This document shows, piece by piece, positions 8,101 to 13,368 of a stretch of 16,072 nucleotides of DNA; the stretch's first letter is position 1, and each line of letters starts with the position of its first letter. Made by a program: the position numbers and the translations under genes. The notes below the pieces were generated by a model that was not told the DNA's origin, made no database searches, and saw nothing but the letters and a program-made list of their open reading frames with translations. This DNA is from MGOM01 sp035693825. GTDB lineage: Bacteria > Chloroflexota > Anaerolineae > Anaerolineales > E44-bin32. The stretch spans positions 1 to 16,072 of the forward strand of contig DASSGB010000271.1 of the NCBI GenBank assembly GCA_035693825.1, in the 5' to 3' direction.

Positions 8101-8306
8101 ATCGGCACAAAGGCCCACGGACTGTAGTTGGCCGTCAGGCGTGAGCCACCGTCTCCGGATTGAGTCGGCTGCGGCATCGGAACGAGCATGGCCGCCTGGC
8201 CACACAGGAACAGGAAAAGGAAGACGATGAGGGCCAGCAGGATCAGGGCCAAGGCGCCCCGCCTGCGGTTCAATCCCTCCGGATGTTCGTGTCCCGTCGC
8301 ACCCAC
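5163..8306 (-). CDS. Secreted/surface protein with Thr-Pro repeat stalks, DUF11-like and jelly-roll-like domains
   Basis: This is a 1047-residue envelope protein. The N-terminus has RRR then a hydrophobic segment (17-40), read as a signal anchor or signal peptide. Next come a linker (41-105), Thr-Pro tract 1 (108-175), a DUF11-like beta-sandwich (about 178-305, with DCLPPGMSF and AEGDNFDPATNNR), and tract 2 (306-475). A Cys-containing discoidin/jelly-roll-like module follows (about 476-633, with GTYRYVRLTAPPYGG and EIDSLEIYP). Then come tract 3 (634-774) and a clear DUF11 module (about 776-880, VLVGDTITFTVAWWNDGPGTA). A Pro/Thr tail (896-1017) ends in GEGGGG, a hydrophobic stretch (1024-1038) and basic RQLLKR. 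No LPXTG is seen. The GTG start is supported by GAGG (8312-8315) with 5-nt spacing and an in-frame TGA just upstream. It sits between the kinase and regulator genes. Function is unknown; a stalked adhesin or sensor-associated surface structure is inference. Confidence 0.88.
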   Translation of the reverse strand: MGATGHEHPEGLNRRRGALALILLALIVFLFLFLCGQAAMLVPMPQPTQSGDGGSRLTANYSPWAFVPMGPFLPSLIDDALEDFGLGGIPFIPSDECLIPGQPCATRTSTPTAPPVLTSTPGPSPTMTLTSPPGPTSTSSSTATPSGPTNTPTITNTPTNTATFTPTNTYTPTPLPLVYPIKLANPQDVPPAPSTSLVLFDIRVINYGLTAENAILTTLIDCLPPGMSFDSVYGSTPAPTSFGVCGSGEEEVRWDGLSVAIPWGSFARFRFYAAVSGATAGDELTNYVTAEGDNFDPATNNRTVYVYTPTPTFTPTRTFTPTFTPTPTDTATPTATPTDTLTPTDTPTPTDTNTPTDTHTPTPTATATHTPTDTPTPTDTYTPTNTFTPSPTATDTETPTATFTPSETPTPTNTSTPSNTPTDTPTYTPTFTPTPTSTATDTATATATDTPTNTATATDTPTNTPTFTPTFTPTTDPCPGDPDASELNIGAPDGAIFNLGCGQSYIVDLGGGPIVTRPGWDFVYHEMRQVPGILMDRVQVELCTDPCTNWVTVFFWGDGGPDSNTKIGQDGYSVLEEDNLRIPPASLAGNTGILIDVDAVAPSGTYRYVRLTAPPYGGANGTDPAEIDSLEIYPAPTPTPTFTPSFTPTATFTPTDTPTNTATSTFTPSNTPTDTATATATPTSTDTPTPTHTHTPTNTATSTYTLTPSNTPTDTATPTSTSTPTDTATPTDTPTDTATPTSTFTPTDTPTPTNTATATYTPTITLTPSNTPTPPPVVGVDKSTDDRNVLVGDTITFTVAWWNDGPGTAYDVVINDNLSGPCSILDGLSHPSTLAEGQAGFDEVLVRADGGGTCTNTVTISSSNADCSPCSSEASSSIVDPLAAFGVSSLFSFEVRPTPEPVPTPPPVTDTPAPTPSDTPQPTETPTPSLAPTDTWTPGPATTDPPLATDTMGPMSEATPPEFPPVGDTAAPPTDPASPTQDSQPPPATPQPPPTESVADTPMAGPPEVPTPIPTSIAGEGGGGMVLAGMPLLLVVIARQLLKRTHA
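5985..6407 (-). repeat. Thr-Pro coding repeat tract 3
   Basis: These are degenerate short tandem repeats encoding residues about 634-774 of the surface protein, in patterns such as TPTDTPTNTAT. The plus strand is strongly G/T-rich (variants of GTGGGCGTGTCGGTC), so the strands are very asymmetric in base content. The codons are varied synonymously, which argues for selection on the peptide rather than recent perfect DNA duplication. Confidence 0.85.
6387..6408 (+). other. G-quadruplex-type motif at the module/stalk boundary
   Basis: Four G-runs lie on the plus strand: GGG (6387-6389), GGGGG (6393-6397), GGGG (6400-6403) and GGG (6406-6408). The loops are 3, 2 and 2 nt, which meets the usual G3+N1-7 definition. 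The plus strand is the template strand of the surface-protein gene here. Folding and effect are unproven. Confidence 0.5.
6882..7391 (-). repeat. Thr-Pro coding repeat tract 2 (longest)
   Basis: This tract encodes residues about 306-475, almost entirely Thr, Pro, Asp, Asn, Ala and Phe in TPT-x-TPT patterns. It separates the first DUF11-like domain from the jelly-roll-like module. Like the other tracts it is G/T-rich on the plus strand and has no single conserved DNA unit. Such stretches are likely extended and rigid, and Thr-rich sequence is a plausible O-glycosylation substrate (inference). Confidence 0.85.
7782..7985 (-). repeat. Thr-Pro/Ser-rich coding repeat tract 1
   Basis: This tract encodes residues about 108-175. 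It is Ser/Pro/Gly-rich first, then TNTPTITNTPTN-like. It links the N-terminal hydrophobic region to the first beta-sandwich. It is shorter and less regular than tracts 2 and 3. Confidence 0.75.
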
Positions 8307-8328
8307 ATCGGCCTCAGTCGTTCATCCG

Positions 8329-10350
8329 TCAGGCACTGGAAGGGCCCGACATCTCTTCCTGTGAGGGCTCGCTCGCCCCCTCCGCGACGTCGATCGGCAG
8401 GCGAATGCGGAAGGTGCTTCCGACACCCACCTGGCTGTCGACTTCGATCTGGCCGCGGTGGCGAGTGATGATCCCGTAGCTGACCGAGAGACCCATCCCG
8501 GTGCCCTGGCCCTCGGGTTTGGTGGTGAAGAACGGATCGAAGATGCGCGGCAAGTTGTCCGCCGGAATGCCGCAGCCCTCGTCCTGGATGCTGAGCACGT
8601 GCGCGCCCTCCACCGGCTCGAGACGGACCTGCAGCCTTCCGCCGGCGGGCATGGCCTGGACCGCGTTCTGAATCAGATTGATCAGGACTTGCTGGATCTG
8701 CTGCGGATCGAAGACGCTCATCGCCGGCCGCTTGGGCAGGCTCGTCTCGACCTCGACCCTCCCCTTGCGCAGCAGGAAGCCGGTCAGGCGCAAGGCGCCT
8801 TCGACGCTTTCGCGCAGATCGCGCCGCACCATCGTGGGCGTCGACTGGCGAGCGAAGACCAGGAGGTCGGTGACGATCGAGTTGGCGCGCGTGGCATTGT
8901 CACGGATGGTCTGCAGGGCGTCCGCCTGGCCGCTTCCGGCCGCGGCGTCCTCCAGCATCTCTTCGGCCATGCCCTTGATGACCCCCAGGGGATTCTTGAC
9001 GTCGTGGACGATCCCGGCTGCCAGCTGGCCGACGGCCGCCAGCTTCTCGGACTGCACGAGCTGCTGCTGGGCGGCTTGCAGGCGCTCATACATCTCGGCC
9101 AGTTGCCGGTTGCGTTCGACGGCCTCGGCATACAGGCTCTGGGCTTCTGCCGTGCGCGCCTGCAGGCGGGCGGTCATGGCGTCGAAGGCTTCGGCCAGTT
9201 CACCAATCTCGTCCTGGCGATGGAGCCCACTGGTCTGATCGAGATTGCCCAGGGCGACGGTTTGCGCCATCGATCGCAGGCGCAGGATGGGCCGGGCAAT
9301 GCCCTGGGCCAACCGGTAGCCCAGGATGATGATGCCGACCGTGGCCAGCGAGAAGATGGCGCTGAACCAATCGCGGCTGGTGGCCTCGGTCGTGACCAGG
9401 AAATTGCTTGGCAACGCGACCCCCAACACGCCCAGCACCCGGCCGCGAGCGATCCAGGGAGAATAGGCGGCCTGGAAATCGCGCGACCAGAGGGAGAACT
9501 CCTTGAACTGCGCGCTGCCGACACTGAGCGTCTGACCTGGGGGCAGGACGATAGGCCCCGGACCTTCTTGGGGCAACGAGAACGTCGTCGCAATGAGGGA
9601 TCCGTCGGCCCTTTGCAGCACGATGTCAGCCAACGCCTCGGCCTCGAGGCCGGCGACGAGCGAGTTGACGTGGGTGCCGAGCAGGAGAACGCCGACCAGC
9701 TCATCGGAGGCGAGGCGGACCGGCGCGCTGGTGAACAGATAGGTACCATAGGTGGTTTTGACGACGTCGACGAACTTGTCCCCACTGGCGTCGACCTCGC
9801 CCGCCAGGACGCGGTCGACGATCGGCTCGCCCGCCAGCGAGGCGCCGCGCGTTATCCGATAGGCATTGGCCTGGGAATCACGGATCAGGCCGACGATCTC
9901 GTTTCCCTGCAGGTCGAGGGCGATAACCGCTTCCGGAGAACTGTTGACCGCCACCGGTCGCAGCCGCGCCAGGAGAGCCTGGTCATCGCCGGCCTGCATG
10001 GCCTCGGCCACACCGGCGGAGAACGCCATCAGACGCAGCGTTTCGAGGTGAGCGCGCTCGCGACGGACGATGCCGTCGGCGGCGACGCGGCCCGCTTCGT
10101 ACAGCTGATTGACGAATCGCTCGCGCACCGAGGAGGTCACCAGCCGCGTGACGATGAACGTTCCGACCATGGCCGTGACCAGAGTCAGCAGGACGTAGGG
10201 GACGATCAACTGGGCGCGCAGCCCCAGGAGCCAGGCGCGCCAGCCTCGTGCCGCGGGGGTGGCGGAGGTTGGCATCACGCTTTTCTGTTCGCGGCCGTTG
10301 GGGCCGGGCGGGCTGCCAACGGCCTGCACGTCCATTTCAGGTCGATCCAT
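8329..10350 (-). CDS. Membrane sensor histidine kinase (Cache-like sensor, HAMP, HisKA, HATPase_c)
   Basis: This 673-residue kinase has a disordered cytoplasmic N-terminus (1-40), TM1 (about 48-68), an extracytoplasmic sensor region (about 70-325, Cache-like by size and position), TM2 (about 328-346), HAMP (347-400) and a coiled linker. The DHp domain has phospho-acceptor H449 in GIVHDVKNPL. The ATPase domain has the N-box NLIQNAVQAM (N562), G1 DEGCGIP, F-box IFDPFFTTKPEG and G2 GTGMGLS. The NtrB/AtoS-like sequence style of the core suggests an ancestral partner of the NtrC type, yet the operon's regulator has no such output. The start ATG follows GAGAGAAG, and M26 is a possible alternative. 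The surface-protein gene starts 22 nt after its stop. The sensed ligand is unknown. It heads the minus-strand operon and is divergent from the BtrH_N-type gene. Confidence 0.93.
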   Translation of the reverse strand: MDRPEMDVQAVGSPPGPNGREQKSVMPTSATPAARGWRAWLLGLRAQLIVPYVLLTLVTAMVGTFIVTRLVTSSVRERFVNQLYEAGRVAADGIVRRERAHLETLRLMAFSAGVAEAMQAGDDQALLARLRPVAVNSSPEAVIALDLQGNEIVGLIRDSQANAYRITRGASLAGEPIVDRVLAGEVDASGDKFVDVVKTTYGTYLFTSAPVRLASDELVGVLLLGTHVNSLVAGLEAEALADIVLQRADGSLIATTFSLPQEGPGPIVLPPGQTLSVGSAQFKEFSLWSRDFQAAYSPWIARGRVLGVLGVALPSNFLVTTEATSRDWFSAIFSLATVGIIILGYRLAQGIARPILRLRSMAQTVALGNLDQTSGLHRQDEIGELAEAFDAMTARLQARTAEAQSLYAEAVERNRQLAEMYERLQAAQQQLVQSEKLAAVGQLAAGIVHDVKNPLGVIKGMAEEMLEDAAAGSGQADALQTIRDNATRANSIVTDLLVFARQSTPTMVRRDLRESVEGALRLTGFLLRKGRVEVETSLPKRPAMSVFDPQQIQQVLINLIQNAVQAMPAGGRLQVRLEPVEGAHVLSIQDEGCGIPADNLPRIFDPFFTTKPEGQGTGMGLSVSYGIITRHRGQIEVDSQVGVGSTFRIRLPIDVAEGASEPSQEEMSGPSSA

Positions 10351-10402
10351 CTTCTCTCAATGTCGCTCGATTGTCCACGGAAAGGCGACCTGCCTTCCAT
10401 CT

Positions 10403-10417
10403 GACGTATGTTATGTC
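10403..10417. promoter_or_regulatory. Imperfect dyad GACGTA-TGT-TATGTC
   Basis: The 6-bp arms match at 5 of 6 positions around a 3-nt centre, 53-67 nt upstream of the kinase start. The size suits a homodimeric regulator site or part of a promoter. No family match can be claimed. Confidence 0.2.
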
Positions 10418-10472
10418 TAGTTGCCCCTGAACGGCGCCGCGAGAGCACTTCCCGCGGCTGCCTGGCCAGGAG

Positions 10473-10495
10473 GTCTCTACGTTAAAGATAGAGAC
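10473..10495. promoter_or_regulatory. Perfect 7-bp inverted repeat GTCTCTA...TAGAGAC
   Basis: The arms at 10473-10479 and 10489-10495 are exact reverse complements with a 9-nt AT-rich centre (CGTTAAAGA). It lies near the middle of the divergent spacer, about 123 nt from the kinase start and 172 nt from the opposite gene. An operator is plausible, and a short leader hairpin is the alternative. Confidence 0.3.
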
Positions 10496-10510
10496 ATCCC
10501 AGCCCGAATG

Positions 10511-10534
10511 ACCTTTCAGGTTCCCTACACCTGA
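10511..10534. promoter_or_regulatory. ACCT/AGGT half-site cluster
   Basis: TCAGGT (10516-10521) and ACCTGA (10529-10534) form a perfect 6-bp inverted repeat with a 7-nt centre. ACCT at 10511 makes a second, overlapping dyad with AGGT at 10518. This could be an operator for either divergent gene. It is small enough to be chance. Confidence 0.22.
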
Positions 10535-10666
10535 TCGTCTCGTTCCGGTACCAAGGGTTCTCATTCCACGTCATCGGGATTAGACTCAACTTCTCGCATT
10601 ACCTCCGAGTCCATTGCGCAGTGGGCCTGGGCGCCGCCGGTCGCACGACGGCCGCCCTGATATCGA

Positions 10667-11905
10667 GTGAACGTGTCCGGCGACGCCGAGAGTTTCGACC
10701 TCAAAGGTCTTCGACCCTTCCTTTCCCGCCAATCGGAAGCCGGGTCCTTACGCGCCGTCCTGGATTTCTTGAAGGTGAGGGGCCCCGACGGGCAGCCACT
10801 GAGCGAAGGCTTGCTCTTCGGGATTGGCGGCGGGGTGGGTTTCAGTTATTTCGTGTTCGAATACAAGGCGGTGATGCTCAAGACCCTCACGCTGGGAACG
10901 CGCATCACCACGATCGAGGAATCCTCCCAACCGCAATTCCTCCAGGCGATTTGCGACCGATTGGGAGTCGGCGTCCGGGTGTCGCACTCTTCCTCGCCGG
11001 CGGCGGCAGACCGAGCCCTCAGCCAGGCGCTCGAGCAAGGACTTCCGGCCATCGCCTGGGTCGATCTCACCGGACCCCCCTACGCTTTTCCTCAGACGGG
11101 CGACTATCACACGAGCGTCGTCTATCGCATCACCCCCGAGGAGGTCCTGGTCGCCGGGCGGTCGCGGCGCGGGCTGGCTTTGAGCCGGGAGGCGTTTGCC
11201 GAGGCTCGAAGATCTATGGGCGTTCCCAAGGGTCGCCTGCTGGTGGTCGAGCCGCCTGCCAGGCTGTTGCCGTTGGCGGCCGCGGCGCGGCAGGGGATTC
11301 GCGATTCCGTGCGGCAGATGAAGAAAGGCGTCGACATCGGGAAGTTCGGAAGGAACTTCGGCCTCCAGGCGCTTTTGAAATGGGCCGAACTTCTCATCGA
11401 CCCCAAAGATCCCAAAGGTTGGCCGCGCTTCTTCCCTCGAGGCCGCGATCTGCTGGCGGCTTTGGTGGCTGTGTACTCGCAGATCGAACTGCGCGGCAAA
11501 GGCGGAGGCGCTTTCCGCGGTCTGTACGCCGACTTTCTTGTGGAAGCCGCGGGTCTGATGAAGAGACCCGCCCTGGCGGAGGTCGCGGAGGCGTATCGCC
11601 GATCCGCCCGATCGTGGACTTCGCTGGCCCAGGCTTGCCTACCGGAGGCCGAGCCCGGCTTGGCCTCTCTGCGCCAAATGATCCGCGAGCGCGAAGACGC
11701 CCTCCAGAAAGACGGTCCCGAGGGACTCGAACTCGCCCGCAGCCTCGTCCCCAAAGAACGCTCGCTTCGCAAGAAGCTGGAGAGCTCCTTCCCTCTCCAA
11801 GCCTCGGCGGTCGGCGATCTTCTGGCCGACCTCAGCCGTCGCGTTCGGGCCATCCACGACATCGAGGCAGAGGCGGTAGCCGCGCTGGCGAAGATAGTTG
11901 GGTAA
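10667..11905 (+). CDS. BtrH N-terminal domain / DUF4872-type protein, orphan
   Basis: This 412-residue cytoplasmic protein is recognised by the pattern around LSEGLLFGIGGGVGFSYFVFEYK (about 46-68), then a mixed region with EQGLPAIAWVDLTG and GDYHTSVVYRI. The C-terminal half is mainly helical, with TPEEVLVAGRSRRGLALS marking entry to a DUF4872-like part. BtrH of butirosin synthesis is an acyl transferase from an acyl carrier protein, and many relatives are uncharacterised. The His-Cys pair I expect near the N-terminus of this family is not seen; the region reads SRQSEAGSLRAVLDFL. Activity may thus be altered. The GTG at 10667 is the first possible start after an in-frame TGA at 10658-10660 and has no clear Shine-Dalgarno; GTG 10673 is an alternative. 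No carrier protein or antibiotic cluster is nearby. Confidence 0.75.
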   Translation: MNVSGDAESFDLKGLRPFLSRQSEAGSLRAVLDFLKVRGPDGQPLSEGLLFGIGGGVGFSYFVFEYKAVMLKTLTLGTRITTIEESSQPQFLQAICDRLGVGVRVSHSSSPAAADRALSQALEQGLPAIAWVDLTGPPYAFPQTGDYHTSVVYRITPEEVLVAGRSRRGLALSREAFAEARRSMGVPKGRLLVVEPPARLLPLAAAARQGIRDSVRQMKKGVDIGKFGRNFGLQALLKWAELLIDPKDPKGWPRFFPRGRDLLAALVAVYSQIELRGKGGGAFRGLYADFLVEAAGLMKRPALAEVAEAYRRSARSWTSLAQACLPEAEPGLASLRQMIREREDALQKDGPEGLELARSLVPKERSLRKKLESSFPLQASAVGDLLADLSRRVRAIHDIEAEAVAALAKIVG

Positions 11906-11910
11906 GAGAA

Positions 11911-12050
11911 GCTGTCAGCCATCGGCCATCGGCCATCAGCTTTCAGCCCTCAGCTATGTGGTTCCCTTGTGCCTTGGCGCCTTGGTGCCCTGGTGCCACA
12001 GTGCCTACGAATCACGAATCACTAGTTACGTCTGACCACTGACCACTTCT
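11911..12050 (+). repeat. Left word-repeat array upstream of the propeller gene
   Basis: This non-coding array is built of short tandem words: GCCATCG x3 variants (11918-11937), CAGCTTTCAGCCCTCAGCT, TGCCTTGGCGCCTTGGTGCCC (11969-11990), ACGAATCACGAATCAC (12007-12022) and CTGACCACTGACCAC (12032-12046). It runs up to the ribosome-binding site of the next gene. A diverged copy with the same word order lies inverted at 13152-13310. A 21-nt stretch (12000-12020) is exactly repeated, inverted, at 13222-13242. Extended to 11994-12020 against 13222-13248, the match is 26 of 27. Confidence 0.75.
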
Positions 12051-12055
12051 GGAGG
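12051..12055 (+). promoter_or_regulatory. Shine-Dalgarno GGAGG of the propeller gene
   Basis: GGAGG ends 4 nt before the ATG at 12060 and fixes that start. It lies immediately inside the left repeat array. Confidence 0.7.
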
Positions 12056-12059
12056 CCCC

Positions 12060-13151
12060 ATGCCCGGTGACCAACCCCAACGCGGCGACGTGCTCGTCAT
12101 GGTCGGGACGCGCAAGGGCGGCTTCCTGCTGTGGAGTGACGAGCGGCGCCGCGAATGGCGCCGTCGACCTTTCCACGCCGGTTGGATGGTCCACCACATG
12201 AGCTACGACCCGCGCCATCAATCGATCTACGCCGCGACCAACGGCGAGGTCTTCGGCGCCCTGGTCCAGCGGTCGGGCGATTTCGGCCAGACCTGGCAGG
12301 CGCACAGCGAGAAGCTCGACTATCCGGGCGATTCGCCGTACCGCGTGCGCAAAGCATGGCATGTCGTGCCGGGCGAGGCGGCCCAACCCGAACGCGTGTA
12401 CGCCGGCGTCGAGCGCGCCGGACTGTTCCGCAGCGATGACCGCGGCCAGACATGGTCGGCGGTGGAAGGGCTACATGGCCACCCGACGAGCCCCGACTGG
12501 CAGCCGGGCAACGGAGGCCTGTGCCTGCACTCGATCGTCCTCGATCCCCAGGATGCGAAGCGCATGTACGTCGGAATCTCGGCCGTGGGTGTGCTTCGGA
12601 CCGACGACGGCGGCCGGACGTGGGCCATGAAGAACAAGAACGTCCGGGCCGATTTCCTGCCGGACCCCTACCCCGAGTTCGGCCAGTGCGTGCACAAGTT
12701 GCGCCTGCACCCGGCCCGGCCGGACATCCTGTACCAGCAGAATCACTGCGGCGTGTACCGCAGCGATGATCGCGGCGACACGTGGGTGGACATCAGCGAG
12801 GGTTTGCCGTCGCGCTTCGGTTTCCCGCTGGCCCTGCACGCCTTCGATCCCGACACGATCTACGTCGTGCCGCACGACGACAACCGCCTCGTTCCCGACG
12901 GGCAGATGGCGGTGTGGCGATCGCGCGATCGAGGTGCCAGCTGGCGCTCACTGACCCAAGGCCTTCCCGGCGCGGCCTATCTGACCGTCCTGCGGGAGGC
13001 GATGGACTGCGACGCCTGCGACCGCTGCGGCGTCTACGTGGGCACCGAAACGGGCGAGGTGTTCTACAGTCGGGACGAGGGCGATAGTTGGGAGCTGCTG
13101 GCCGACAGGTTGCCGCCGGTGTACTCGGTCTCCACCGGGCGCGTCGGCTGA
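12060..13151 (+). CDS. BNR/Asp-box repeat beta-propeller protein (sialidase/VPS10-like fold), cytoplasmic
   Basis: This 363-residue protein has six Asp-box motifs (S/T-x-D-x-G-x-T/S-W). They are RSGDFGQTW (71-79), RSDDRGQTW (124-132), RTDDGGRTW (180-188), RSDDRGDTW (234-242), RSRDRGASW (287-295) and SRDEGDSW (337-344). Together they predict a six-bladed propeller. Relatives are often labelled glycosyl hydrolase or exo-alpha-sialidase, but the sialidase Arg triad and catalytic Tyr cannot be confirmed here, so enzymatic activity should not be assumed. A cysteine cluster, CDACDRC (317-323), lies near the C-terminus. No signal peptide or membrane segment is seen, which is unusual for an adhesin or secreted glycosidase. 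It is a lone gene, not in an operon, flanked on both sides by inverted arrays of short repeat words. It is convergent with the SIS gene. Confidence 0.88.
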   Translation: MPGDQPQRGDVLVMVGTRKGGFLLWSDERRREWRRRPFHAGWMVHHMSYDPRHQSIYAATNGEVFGALVQRSGDFGQTWQAHSEKLDYPGDSPYRVRKAWHVVPGEAAQPERVYAGVERAGLFRSDDRGQTWSAVEGLHGHPTSPDWQPGNGGLCLHSIVLDPQDAKRMYVGISAVGVLRTDDGGRTWAMKNKNVRADFLPDPYPEFGQCVHKLRLHPARPDILYQQNHCGVYRSDDRGDTWVDISEGLPSRFGFPLALHAFDPDTIYVVPHDDNRLVPDGQMAVWRSRDRGASWRSLTQGLPGAAYLTVLREAMDCDACDRCGVYVGTETGEVFYSRDEGDSWELLADRLPPVYSVSTGRVG

Positions 13152-13310
13152 CCACTTCCAGTGGTGAGTGGTGAGTGGTGAGGGGCGAGTGCTCAGTGGT
13201 TAGGCGTAAGTGGTGATTCGAGATTCGTGATTCGTAGGCACTATGGCATGAGGGCGACAAGGCACCAAGGAACCTCTGCTGACGGCTGACGGCTGATGGC
13301 CGCCGTCTCG
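13152..13310 (-). repeat. Right word-repeat array, inverted copy of the left array
   Basis: This begins right at the propeller gene's stop. It contains GGTGAGTGGTGAGTGGTGAG (13163-13182), GATTCGTGATTCGTAGGCAC (13222-13241), GGCACCAAGGAACC and GACGGCTGACGGCTGATGGCC (13281-13301). Read on the minus strand, the words follow the same order as the left array: CAGCC words, then GGTTCC/TTGGTGCC words, then AGTGCCTACG..., then CACCACTCACCACT words. It starts with a small dyad CCACT-TCC-AGTGG (13152-13164). No coding potential is seen. Confidence 0.72.
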
Positions 13311-13340
13311 CACCGGCGTGCCGCCGGTGTTTGCGGCACG
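13311..13340. terminator. Overlapping mutually exclusive hairpins between convergent genes
   Basis: Hairpin A pairs CACCGGC (13311-13317) with GCCGGTG (13323-13329) around a 5-nt loop. Hairpin B pairs CGTGCCGC (13317-13324) with GCGGCACG (13333-13340) around an 8-nt loop. They share 13317-13324 and partly 13325-13329, so only one can form at a time. Their position between the propeller and SIS gene ends suggests a bidirectional terminator. No T-tract follows, so this is inference. Confidence 0.4.
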
Positions 13341-13368
13341 AACAGTGACGGCCGACGGCCAGTGGCCC

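Larger units (their letters stand above)
10351..10666. promoter_or_regulatory. Divergent intergenic region between kinase operon and BtrH_N-type gene
   Basis: This 316-nt region holds no convincing ORF, tRNA or other RNA gene. It must contain the promoter of the minus-strand kinase operon and that of the plus-strand gene at 10667. A weak plus-strand candidate is TTCTCA (10558-10563), a 17-nt spacer, then TAGACT (10581-10586), with 4 of 6 matches in each box. No minus-strand promoter is convincing. Three small dyads are listed separately. Confidence 0.45.

Noticed and set aside
6732..8144. 470-codon plus-strand frame
   Set aside because: It is also an Arg/Gly-rich antisense artefact of the repeat tracts, with no motif.
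8458..10404. 648-codon plus-strand frame opposite the histidine kinase
   Set aside because: This long antisense frame comes from high GC. The minus strand carries every H/N/G1/F/G2 kinase motif.
10337..10564. 75-codon minus-strand frame in the divergent spacer
   Set aside because: It has no RBS or recognisable motif and overlaps the kinase start region; it is probably chance.
10621..12042. 473-codon plus-strand frame overlapping the BtrH_N-type gene
   Set aside because: Its composition is Arg/Pro-rich and it runs through the repeat array. The 10667-11905 frame has the family motif.
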